Source of the DNA: Paralichthys olivaceus
Lineage: Eukaryota; Chordata; Actinopteri; Pleuronectiformes; Paralichthyidae
Direction: 5' to 3'
DNA: 64,000 bases
Assembly (NCBI RefSeq): GCF_024713975.1
Contig: NC_091093.1
Location: 5,739,001 to 5,803,000, forward strand
Positions 11,531-34,238 of this stretch are shown here, piece by piece. Each line of letters opens with the position of its first letter. Within the stretch, counting starts at the first letter, position 1. The notes under the pieces were generated by a model that was not told where the DNA came from, searched no databases, and saw only the letters and a program-made list of their open reading frames with translations. Both the position numbers and the translations under genes were made by a program.

Positions 11531-11831
11531 GGCTTGTCCATGGATCCCCATATCTTTGAGCAACCTGATGGTGGATGTTGCAAGGAAAACCCTGCAGCCA
11601 ACCTCCACAGGGCAAAACTTTTGCTTTCTAGCCACGCTGCTCTGACTCAAATGCCATGTCTGCATACTGCAGGCTTTTCCTCTCATTCTCAACATTATCC
11701 TCCAAGGGGACTGACAGTTCTATGAAGTAGATGACACGCAGGGTGTTAAACCAGATTATCAGGTCAGGTTTTAGGATGGTGGTGGCAATATATGATGGGA
11801 CTTTAAGTCGCTGGCGCACGTCCACCAACAT
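11471..11831 (-). pseudogene. Retroelement-derived coding relic, frameshifted
   Basis: Minus-strand frames read VPSYIATTILKPDLIIWFN, VIYFIELSVPLEDNVENERK and, after a frame change near 11640, CPVEVGCRVFLATSTIRLL and DMGIHGQALVIKRLKHLM. I recognise this peptide series from repetitive reverse-transcriptase-bearing sequence in fish genomes, where the intact form has an ELTVPWED-like motif. Frameshift and stops show it is dead. Confidence 0.6.
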
Positions 11832-12321
11832 ACCCCAGTCTCAGGCTTGCTCCAACTGACCACTCCTGGTCAGTGAAGGAGGCCCTTTGAATTGGGTGAA
11901 CAAGAGTGTTGTGAAATATGTCACCTCCCAAGGACTTTAAAAAAACATATTTAATATAACATATTTCTTCTGTTTTCTTTTGATTTTATTTAAATACAAA
12001 TCCATGTTTTACTTTTTTCAGTCTAATCTAGTTCTGTTTATTGTCAAACATTATATTCCACATTACCTGTCATGAATACAACCAAAAGCTCAGGCGCTCC
12101 TGGCACTGAGCTTATTGCTCTGAACTCCTAAAGGCTCTGTGCTGATCTTGAGCTGTGTTTGTTTTCTAATACAGTTTTAGTGCCATTGCTTTCACTCCTC
12201 CTGGCACTGGAACTTCCCCTCTACCCAATTAAAACATTTTTTGTTGAATATTTAATTTTGTTATGACTATTGATGAGAATGCTGAAAAACTAAGACGCAC
12301 ACAAAGCACATATTTCAACAA

Positions 12322-12327
12322 TTTATT
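12322..12327 (-). other. DNAJA2 polyadenylation signal (AATAAA)
   Basis: AATAAA on the minus strand about 1.0 kb after the DNAJA2 stop; the first canonical signal I found downstream. It would end the 3' UTR near 12300. Confidence 0.55.
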
Positions 12328-13253
12328 CAACAACTTCATAGACATTTTCTTAAGTGTGCTGCATTGTTTGACTGATGTTTTGATTTGAAGTGCAGATACC
12401 AAAGCTTTTCACATGCACATGGTCTCAGCACAGATACAGGCTATAGGTTTTTGTCCTTTCACTTGTCATTTTTCTTTTTTTAAAAATCACACAACTTTGA
12501 GCACAGCAGCTGAAGAAGCTTACCAACAACCAGTTCAAGGGTATACACAACAACCAATCCTTTGTTTGAATTAAAATATAATGGAAGAAAAAAAAACTAA
12601 AAACCTATAAAGAATATAAAGCTGTAAAAATCAGAAACAAATCCTACGAATGGCGCCGAGTGAAGTCCATGAATACAAGAGTCCGAGGATCTGCAAGTCA
12701 CATTTGCTCAGCTGCTTTGTGTGTGTATGCACATTAGTTAGTTCTTAAATTAATTATTGTAAATACTATGAAAACAAAATGCAAGTCACACACTCAGCAA
12801 ACAAGAAACATTCCTTTCTTTGACTGATCTGGAGTCTGCATGTGCACAGAGGAATGGATTCAATGGGGGAGAAAAAGGAATCGAAAGGTGGAGGGGTTGG
12901 GGGTTACCTCTAACACCAGATCACTTTCACACACAGGGCACGGTTTTCACTGGGGCAACCACTTGTTTTGATACATCTTAAGTTTATTATCTGAAGTTCA
13001 AGTTGAAAGTCTCTACGTCTCGTTTTCAGGTGCAGTATAATGAGTCTGTGGTTGCCCCAGTAAGTTCCTCACACACAGATCAAATAAATCCAAACACACA
13101 GTCAACAACAATAACAATCAATAATTCCAGGTGCCGGGTTTCAATGTAATGTCTGATCTGTGCCTGAGGATCAGTCGAGCCTTCTCAGTCAGACCTACCT
13201 CCTTGTTTACTTTGCAACTCTTACATTTTCTCCCATAGTACAATGTGGGTCAT

Positions 13254-13255
<2 letters not shown>

Positions 13256-13316
<61 letters not shown>

Positions 13317-13324
13317 TGTGTGTA
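13256..13324. repeat. (GT)n microsatellite in DNAJA2 3' UTR
   Basis: About 34 GT units with one C interruption. In the transcript it is (CA)n starting 27 nt after the stop codon. Confidence 0.97.
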
Positions 13325-13350
13325 TATGAGAGAGGGGGGAGGGTGTGAGA

Positions 13351-24779
<11,429 letters not shown>

Positions 24780-24900
24780 GGTTTCGCTGTGGATGTTGCT
24801 TCAGCGGGGAGGTGATGGACAAAGAGACGGAGCCGGTGGAAAATGTTGTTGCTCGCCTCGTGTGTTGGTTTCCGGGAAGTCAGACGCTCAGTGTGTCCGC
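24780..24900 (-). promoter_or_regulatory. Putative DNAJA2 5' UTR and promoter
   Basis: GC-richer, CpG-containing sequence immediately upstream of the DNAJA2 ATG. No TATA box seen; a CpG-type housekeeping promoter is inferred. Confidence 0.45.
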
Positions 24901-25749
24901 TGCTGCCTCCAGGCTGCAGGCATGTTGTACACACACTCACTCAGTTTAGTAGATCTACAGTAAAATAACAACATGTACGGATTAACTTCATAGAGCTTCA
25001 AGTAAAGTGCACTCAATTAAATAATCTTTACATGGTTTAATGACATCATGCACCAGCTGATAACCTTCATATGCTTGGATGATAGTTTACTGATCGCTAG
25101 TATGGTTGCAGGTTTTTATTGGTTTGTTTAAAGCATTTATGTTTTTGTTTTATTATAAAAAAATATGTGGAATATATAGGTTTGTGTGGTGCAGTTATTA
25201 CTCATGCTGTGGGGACCTTAATGTGTTTACACATTATGGAGAGTTATCTTCCTTATAGGGACAAAACAGCAATTTTCCATTGTGTAAGTCATTACATTTT
25301 AAGGTGAAGACATTGAAGTTTGGCAACTAGTAACTGTGGTTAAGGTTAATCATAAGGAGAAAAAAAATGTCCTCTGAAAGATATATATACAATTATACAG
25401 TATATACCATATACAGTCTATGGTATATACACATAAATAAGCTGCAGAGGTGTGTGAGGAGCATTAGCTACTGACATGAAACTCAGTTTAGTTAAAAAAG
25501 GGATGTGTTACAAAGTTAAACTTGTTTTTTGACAGGTTTGAGTCACCAGTGCCACCACAGGCCTGGGAGCCTTCTCTCCCCCTTCATTGATTACTAAAAG
25601 AAAAGTCACTCATTATAAGTAAGTTACTCAACTATTTGCTTATCAATGTAGTGCAGTATAAGTGAAAAGTACCTGAAAAGCAGGTAAAGTACAGACAGAG
25701 GGTGCTTAAGGTGTGTGCAGAGCGCCTGTCACAGTGTTCCATCAGTTCT

Positions 25750-26490
25750 TGACCTCTCCCTGAGGCTGAAAAAAGTGCAGAAGATCTGGAACACCCCCGC
25801 ACAGTCTCCATGGACTCCATCCTTCTCTATGACCGCAGGCCTGCGGCTATAATGTCACATGCCATGAAGACCCTTGAGAGGCTGGTTCCACAGCACCTAA
25901 AGGCCATGGACTCACTGTTGTTTGAGTACCAGGCCGATATTGTTGTGGAGGATGTCATCACCTACCTGCTTCACATAGCTTACGTACACCTGGAGAAGCC
26001 TGCACAGTGAGGATAATGTGCGTCTACAGGGGACAGAGCAGGCAGGTCTTACTGAGGATGTCCGGGTCCTTTAATGTGTGCACTGGGCTGCTGCAGATGT
26101 TCCACCAGTCTGCAGAGGCCGGTGTTATCTTCTTTGCTGATGTGTGCTACAGAGGAAGCACCGGGACTAATGGATAGTGCCAACATACCTGGCGAGCATG
26201 AGAGGAAGGCAGGCTCTGTGGAGGATTGGAGCTCGACATTGTGGAGACAGTGACAGAAAGGAGGATCAGCTGAAAGCTGTCACAGAAAACCATTCTCATC
26301 CTCCCAACGCTGAGCTGAGGGGCCCGGGGCCACGTTCAGCCACACTCATCCAGACACGTGCCTCAAATCACTTGGGAGGCTCTTTCATTCCATCAGCCAT
26401 CAGACTGCACAATGCCACAGCACCCAGTATCTCCTACCACTCACTGAGACTTACAGTGCATAGACACATACACATATACATCTATTTACT
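25750..26490 (+). mobile_element. L2/Rex1-type non-LTR retrotransposon relic
   Basis: Plus-strand frames read RPAAIMSHAMKTLERLVPQH and VVEDVITYLLHIAYVHLEKP, the reverse-transcriptase N-terminal part in which active relatives have RPVALTSHVMKTLERL. Downstream frames read FNVCTGLLQMFHQSAEAGVI and SFIPSAIRLHN, the C-terminal part. The catalytic middle is deleted and stops and frameshifts are present, so it is dead. Confidence 0.75.
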
Positions 26491-28199
26491 CTATATATTA
26501 TTCCTAGTTTATCTTATTAATATTGTGTTATTATATAAAGTGACTGTGTTTACATTTTAATGCAAAGGTTATTAAATGTCTCTCATTACATTCAAACAAT
26601 TTAAAAATAAACACTGTGTAGATTTACAATAATTTACCACAGGGCTACATGGAGGCTTGAGATGAAAATAAATGTAATTATTAATTCAGTTAAAGGATTC
26701 AGTAACTTATAAGTACAATTTAAGATATAACTTTAGCTGGCTCTAATTTCAATTAAGTCCATTTTAAATGTCACAATACACAATACTTTAACGATACGTT
26801 TTGACATAGAAAATATCAGTTGTTACAATTGAGCTATTTTTATTATCTTTTACTCATGCTCTGATGAAATAAAAGGGTTTAATTAAAATATTTGAATTAC
26901 AAAAGGATAGATGTTCAAACATTTACAAAGAAAGTTGTCTATCCTTAAATGAACTGTGACAGTATATCTTCATGTGTCATTCTGACAAGTAAAATTGTAT
27001 GTACAGATGTCAGTAATTATCTAATCCAAACACTGTTTTGCATGTATCACCTCTCAGTTAGTGTAGATCAATGCTTCCTGCACAGAAAGCTGCTCAGCTC
27101 TTCCTGTAGGTCTTTTTTTTTATCAGCAGATAAATAGAGGAGTCTGTCTGCAGGTGGAGCTGCACTCATTTATTTCCTCTGAATGATGTTTATATCGTTC
27201 TCTGTGATATTGGAACGACCCTTCAGGGATTATGGTTGTAAAAATACACAACGTGGAAAAGGCTCTAATTCCACCATAATCCTTATTGTGTACTTTCCAG
27301 CTAATTCCATGAACTGTAGACATCAACAATAATAACATTTTCTGAGAGTGGTTACTGAGCAGAGTGTGTGATGTGCGTATTCAATGATTAATTTTCAATG
27401 ATGATACTCAGGATAAGTTATTTTAAGTAATTTCAGCAGCTGAGCGATGTCTATCTGTCACCACAGCATCATATATTGATTATCATCACACATCTACGAC
27501 CTGATGGCCCATTGACCTACAGGCATCTGGTTACATCTGCGTCACAGAGGAGCACGTCACCAGAGCACAATGCATGTGGCCACGAGTATCTGACATTTCA
27601 AAAGGATGCCACAAGCATTCGACAAACAAATGCATCATGACAGCAGAGGGAAAGTGGAATCTGTGTGAGAGCAGGAGTGAGTGATGCATGCAGAAAATGC
27701 TGCAAAGATTTATCAAACACTTTTTCTTTCTTTTCTTTTGACAGATAAGAGGATCTGCTCTATCTGTAGGGTTTTTCTGCAGCAGATCTGATCATATCAC
27801 AACAAATTGAGTGAATCAGCTTGAAACCCTGATTATTTTAACTCAGAAGGTTCACCGACTTTTTAGAAAATAAATCATTACACAGCAAAAAGAAGCTAAG
27901 AGAACTCTAATATTCAAGGCTACTTACTGCACTGGATTTTAGAATTTTAGAACAACTCAATTTCCTGAGTTTTTTTGAGAAAAGTTTCTACTTCAGATAA
28001 TTTATCTTTAATAATCATATAAACAAGTTTTAGGATGTGACATATAAAGAACCGTCCTTCCGTCCAGGTACTAGCAGTAACTGGATTTCCCCCAGGTATT
28101 TTACATGACTTCTTTGAGGGCATTTTGATTCTTAGCTACCACTTGAAGGACTTTTGCACCACAACTTACCCATTCACACACCAGTTTTCAGCCAGTGGC

Positions 28200-28420
28200 C
28201 GGTGGCATTACGTTTCGGGTTGTCCATCTGTCTATTCCATTCATGTGAACTTTTGATAAGTTGTCATTTTGACTAAGATTTTCAGATAAATGTTGAAAAT
28301 TACAATGTTTTAGTGGTCAAAGGTCTTTGTGACCTTATATGAATCTGGAAAAAAGTAGCACACAGACACTGCACTGGCTGTCGGAGGCATACAACTGGAG
28401 TGCAGTTACTGCAGTTAGCT
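28200..28420. repeat. Fish interspersed repeat fragment
   Basis: Contains GGTTGTCCATCTGTCTATTC, GTGGTCAAAGGTC, TGTGACCTTAT and GAATCTGGAAAAAAGTAGC, motifs of a repeat family widespread in teleost non-coding DNA. Ends not defined. Confidence 0.5.
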
Positions 28421-29733
28421 AAAGCATCTTGTATGAATGTTTCTTGTCAAACCACACGTTACAATGTGTATCTTACCTGAACATGCAATCTTCAGCTCTT
28501 TCTTGGTTATAATGAACAGAACAGCTCAACCCATGGGAAGTGAGTAAGCTCTCATTTAATTCAAAGGAATGAAATTATACAACCAGTGGTTAAAATAATA
28601 AATGAGTCCCACATAGGCTACATGTCTGTCTCTGGAGGGAAACAGGTTGTGCTTGTTTTAAACACCCGGTTCAAGGGGAAATTGAGAAAATCACATCTTG
28701 ATTTGGTGGGAGGGACGGAGGGACGGAGGGTCTGAGTGTGGGATGGTTGCTATTTTTGATTCAGTCCAGGCCTCACAACCAAGCATTAATAAACAATTAC
28801 TTATTGCCTGAATGCCCATATGCTATAAAGCTCACAGAGCAGAAATAGTCTTTTCTTCAATTCTATTTTTTTACCAAAATAAGAGTCTCTTCATGTGCTC
28901 TTCCTGAGGAGAGACTGAATGGAGCGTACCTTCTGTGTATGTGTGAGGTAAGCATGAAAACTTCATCATTATTATTGTAATATCACATCGTCATCGGGTT
29001 TCTGATCAGCCTCAAACTCATCATCATCAACACCACATCATGGATTAAGTCATTTTCATAAAAATCATCTCAGCAACATTTGAAAAAGATTAAAGAGTTA
29101 AAAGCCAAACATCATCATGAGGCTGGATATATACTGGATCTAATAGTACATTACACTGACAAAAATAAAGACTCAAATAAATTATTAGAAGACGCACTAT
29201 ATATCATATATATCTGTGCATGGCAGGTGAATACATGTAAAAAGTCAGTCTCTCCAGCTCTCTCTCTCTCACAGTATCTGAGCAGTTTCCTGGTCTTTTA
29301 GGCGACCGAGCAGAGAGAAGTCTGGATCTGCATGCGACAACATTCACCTGTAAGTCTCTGATGGAGGAAGAGATTGAATAATAAGAAGAATGGAGAAGAG
29401 AGCAGATGTTTCAACACTTCCTGCATGTGAAATCCTTTCATTTTGTGAAGAAGTAAACTTGTTTCCTCAGGGTTTCTCTTCTTCTGGTGCCTCATTTCTT
29501 GCCTCTCATTCTTCTCAAACCTCCACATGTGACTATGTGTGGAGAGAATCCTCCAGTGTTACCCACAATACTGTTGAATGCAGCGTGGATAGAAAGAATA
29601 GAAGAAGAACTAGGAGCGATCAGTTTGGGATTATTGTGACTCCTGTCTTCTCTTCTTTGCTTCTTTTATCTCGATGAGTGAAAACAAAGATCTGCCTACG
29701 TTCTCCTCCTGCTTTTCTTCCCCCTCTCTCCAT

Positions 29734-30447
29734 CTAGAAGTCCATGGAAATGGAGCGCTGTTGTGGATCAACTATGGTGGTGCTGTTACGAGCGCTGTTG
29801 CCACGGACACTGAGGGTTCCGCAAGCTCCCGCCATCCCACCACCGATACCTCCAGCAATGCCACTCGGCCCTGCCATGCCCACACCGCCCGGCATACCCA
29901 TTCCTCCAGCCATCGCCAATCCTCCTGTTATCCCCACTGGCCCTCCAATTCCTCCTCCTGCTATTCCTGACGGGCCTCCCATTGCTCCTCCACCTCCTCC
30001 GCCACCACGGCCATAGATCTCACATGGGATCTCTTCGCTTACGCGGTCCTCAATGACCTGCTGGTCGCAGTCGTGAGTCTGTGAGTGCTGCTTGTAGCCG
30101 TAGCAGCTCTTCTTGTAGCTGGCCGTGGAGTTGAAAGTCTTCATGGGCGGTGGCTTGGAGAAGTCGTTGTGGTAGGACAGCTCCATCGAGCTCAGGGTGG
30201 TGCGACTGTGCTTCATACTCCCACCACCAGTGGCCACTGAGGCTTGTGAGCCGCAGTGATGCTCGTGGACACAGCGGGACATGGTGGAGGAGCGCCGCAG
30301 CTTGTGGAAGCTGTCCAGCTCCTCAGAAAGGTCAGCAAGGTCTGAGGAGATCTCCTTGTCACGTAGAGAGAAGAGCTCGTAGTGCGGAGGGTCAAACACC
30401 TCTTGGAATCCAGCTTTGTTGAAAACACCAGGTCGACGTGCTACAAC
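29734..30447 (-). CDS. neto2: NETO2 exon 10 (cytoplasmic tail with Gly-rich insert)
   Basis: 237 codons plus TAG. Conserved part: [40 protein letters not shown] and HHCGSQAS. After [10 protein letters not shown] comes a run of Gly with Ala, Met, Ile and Pro (30009-29818), then [20 protein letters not shown] and RSISMDF. The frame is continuous from the conserved blocks to the conserved end, so the insert is translated. Confidence 0.95.
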   Translation of the reverse strand, partial: VVARRPGVFNKAGFQEVFDPPHYELFSLRDKEISSDLADLSEELDSFHKLRRSSTMSRCVHEHHCGSQASVATGGGSMKHSRTTLSSMELSYHNDFSKPPPMKTFNSTASYKKSCYGYKQHSQTHDCDQQVIEDRVSEEIPCEIYGRGGGGGGGAMGGPSGIAGGGIGGPVGITGGLAMAGGMGMPGGVGMAGPSGIAGGIGGGMAGACGTLSVRGNSARNSTTIVDPQQRSISMDF

Positions 30448-33400
30448 CTGGAAAAGAACCATTCAAGGTAAGTGATTAGGAGACCAGTAGTTCTCACAAT
30501 GATACCAAATCAACAGATTTACGAACATTGACACGACTTACAACTGTCACAAAACACAATTAGAGTGCTTCTTTTAACGTTCCTGTTTTATCACTTGTAC
30601 TGTGAGTAATAGAACTCCAACAGTTTTGTGTATGAGAGATTTCTGTACTGCGTTTTTGTCTGCACTGCTGAATGCACTGAATGCACTGTGATGTTAGTTT
30701 GTAAGTCCTAAAATTATTTTCAAACAGTTGCAGGGTGAGAATATTTACACGCATCAAAACCATCTGCTCAGAGTCAAAAACCTGAAGATCTTTTTGAACA
30801 TTTTGCACAATATTTCACAGTCATAGATGGAGAAATGTATTTCAGAGGAGTCAGAGACGATCAAGTCTTTAAAAGCAACATATTCAACAGACCAGGTATA
30901 AAAACACTCTCTGGTTAAGGTTAAGGCAATTTAAGGAAATCACAAACTGAAATACAAATAGATGAAGCAGGTTAATAGAAAATTATAAATCCAGAAAGAA
31001 AACATCTTGGAACCAAACAATTCCTGTGCTTTACTATTTTGTTTTTGTGATGGTCAGTAATGGTGTAAATTCCAAGGGATTTCTTTTTTTCTCTGTCTTC
31101 ATAGCTACATATGACCCCATCTGGTCTGGAATCCCACAATCCCTTTCAATTAAGTTCCTCTACCTTTCTGGCTTGGTATGTTCTTCTGCCAGTCACAAAG
31201 GATGAGTTACCTTTTTCCTTGGCTGTTTCATTTGGACCAGGATGGAGATAATGAGAAGAACCAGAACGATGCCCGACGAGACACCAATGACAGTTCCATG
31301 GGTCTTAGTGATCTGATGGAAAAGCCCCTTTGATCGCTTCTCTGCAGAGGACAAATGGGCAAGACGAGAGAATTTAAAAAAACATTTTATAAGAAGAAAA
31401 AAAAAAAAAAAATCCTAATAAACCACTATGAAGTAAACTGGCAATGATTGGCAGAAAGAGTATAATCACCTTTGCAGTGGTTTTCATCCCATGGGTAGAC
31501 ACAGTTCTGAACCCCATTGCACACCAGAGAGTTGTTAATACACATGTTGCTGTGGCAGAAAAACGTATTGGCCGAACACGGGGCTGCAGGCAAAAGATAC
31601 AGAGGAAACAGTTTTCGTCAAAAAAAGCAGAAACACAGCAGCTATCAGACCAAAAGATGATGACACTGAGATAATAACAGCAAAACAATAACAACGATAA
31701 AAGAACGGCCATTTGGCGGCAGAAATCAGTAGCAGCGTGTAATAAAAGATAAAACGTTGTATTATGTCTTGAAAGCTGAGGTCTAATGGAGACAGATCAC
31801 ACAAGGCCACACACACATCACCATTTCCTGCAGCATGTGACATCAGGGACTAATGAAGGCAGGAGATGGCAGCTTCACTGAGCTGCAACCTTAATGTCAA
31901 GGGAGTTAAGGGGGGTGTAGCTGGGTGTGTGGATAATTTTACAATAGGGACAGAAGGAGTGGGGTAATATAGAAAAGAAGAATAGAAAGACAGGTAGAAA
32001 TGCGTATGAAGGCTGAGATGGCAGAGACAGAGATGAGCAGTAATTGAAACTGGCTGCTCGGCTCGGGAGATCGATGCACTGCCAGTCAGAGGAGAGAGCG
32101 AGGCTGAGGGATGAGGCTGATACCTGGGTCCTGCGGTAGATTTGGGGCTACAATAAAAGCTATGGGAAATCTGGATCTAATGTAACATTACTGGACATTG
32201 GTTGAAAAGCAGTGGCGTCATATCGTGCTGCAGGTCCAGAGGTAATCAAACTGAGGCAATGGTAACAGACAGGCATTAAATTGACCACTGAGCGTTTAAC
32301 AGTGTTGACGTTTTGATATAATGGAGGACAACCAATCTCTCACACACCTTCCATAATTGAGCTGAGCAATCAGCTACGCACACAGTCAGCCATATTAATT
32401 AGTTTGAACAGAACGTTAATTTACCTTCAGTACACTGCAAATTAAGAAATCACGCTTTACAACCAGGCATGTGTGCACAACTGATTAGATTTGATGCCTG
32501 TCAACGTCCAAACCTTTGTTACACCTAAAACGATACAAGGTCTTAGACAAGTGGCAAATTTAATCTGAAACCAGCCATTAGATTGAGCAGTGCATTATCA
32601 TCATGTTTGAAAGTAGGAATCACAATTTCCAGTGTCACATTTTACAAAAAGCAATTTTCATGACCTGTGGGTAAAATCCTTTGAATTTGCTATGGAGTTT
32701 AACTGCAGTTTGCCTTTCAAACATGTACAGTGCAGCAGGAGGTCTCTGCACAGACGCGTTCACAACCGCATTAAATCATCCGCATTATTCAGGCAAGAGG
32801 TGGAGCAGCTGGGTGCAGCAGACAGAGGCAGGAAGTGACATATTCACTCCGCTGCAGAGATCCCATGATTGTCTTGACAACACACAGACACAGTTGTATC
32901 ACCACAAATTCTCTAGACATCTCCAACTGTGTCTTCTACATGTGTGTCACCACTTTTTCACTGGGAAATGTTTCATTTGTGTGTCTGTCGTGTGTTTGAA
33001 GGGTCATCAGCCCCTCCCACTCGCTTGCGGTGACTCCAGCTTCGGATCCGCTGCTATGTTCATACATGCACTATTATATTTGTATAATAACAAAGAGCAA
33101 AAAAAAAAGGATCAGTCCAGACAGACAAATATAATATAAAATGTGCTTCTTTATCATAAAAACGTGTGTATTTGCTAAATGTAGTTTTAGGCGCTTGTGA
33201 GAGATGGACATTTAGTTGTCAATTTACAAAAGTGAAACATCTGACAAGTTCACATTGGAAGCTATTCTTTAAAAATGATTGTAAAATTATGTTAATGGAT
33301 TCATTAGTGAAGATGTCGGCAACATTTCCACTAACCTTCCAAGTTATTGTCTCGACTTGATTTGGCCTGCCCGAGAATTTGTCTGCATTTTATACAGTAT

Positions 33401-34207
33401 GAGACTTTTATTTTTTCCTTTGTTGCCTCTCATCTATTGAACCAAGATGAATCAAGTGAGCTTCATTTATATGAGGAGGTTTGAACTGAGCACATAAACC
33501 TCCTCGATGTTTGAGTTAAAAAAAGATTCTATTCTATTCTATCTCCTTTCCTTTGCAGTGTTTGCTATGGGACATCCAGGATTTGTACAGTTCAACAATA
33601 TGAGTTTTGCAGCTGTAAAAATCCAACTTTTCAAAACTGAATTAGCTGTATGTTGCTGCATGTTACAGTATGTCAGGTTTCATTGTTTTGTCTAATGGAG
33701 ACAAAATTGTGGGTTTAATGGAGAAGCTGTGAAGAAGTGGCAAGTTCCCCAATATTTCAGACATCAGGAGTGAACCAAGGTACCCAGCAGACTTTTATTC
33801 TTCCAACATTGATCAGAGGGCTCCATTTTATGAAGCCTAATTGTGCTCCAGTACTAGATCATTATTGTTTCATATTGGATACATTTCCCCCGAGCTCCTC
33901 CTATGTTTCTTCCCATGTTTTCTATAATATCTGACCACATTTATCTATAAGGTACTTCTGCCATAAAGCTTTCTTTTTTGTTCTTGTAACATTGAACCTC
34001 TTTCTCCTACGATATCTACAAGTCTACAAACCTTCCCAGCCCCCTAGAAAAAATGTTCCTTGTTTCTTCTTTAGCAGAGGCAGACACACTCAGATTGTGG
34101 CTCGCTCCACCAGCTTCACCCTGTTATGTGGTCCACTGTGTTTAGAGCTCTGAGCCTACATGCTTCCTCTGCCTCAGGGTTAAATCACTTTGACAAAGGG
34201 ACATGTA

Positions 34208-34238
<31 letters not shown>

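Larger units (their letters stand above)
12305..13350 (-). other. DNAJA2 3' UTR
   Basis: From the stop at 13351 to the polyA signal at 12327-12322. AT-rich with AU-rich stretches, and a CA repeat close behind the stop codon. The end is inferred. Confidence 0.55.
24901..29733. other. DNAJA2-NETO2 intergenic region and NETO2 3' UTR
   Basis: AT-rich. Holds an L2-type LINE relic (25750-26490) and a fish interspersed repeat (28200-28420). The part next to 29733 must be the NETO2 3' UTR; a weak ATTAAA at 28560-28555 and an AATAAA at 27174-27169 on the minus strand are candidate polyA signals, neither certain. No other gene. Confidence 0.65.

Noticed and set aside
26177..26560. Plus-strand 127-codon ORF as a host gene
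   Set aside because: Its SFIPSAIRLHN portion is the C-terminal end of a dead LINE.
29744..30016. Plus-strand Pro-rich 90-codon ORF
   Set aside because: It is the antisense shadow of the NETO2 Gly-rich insert.
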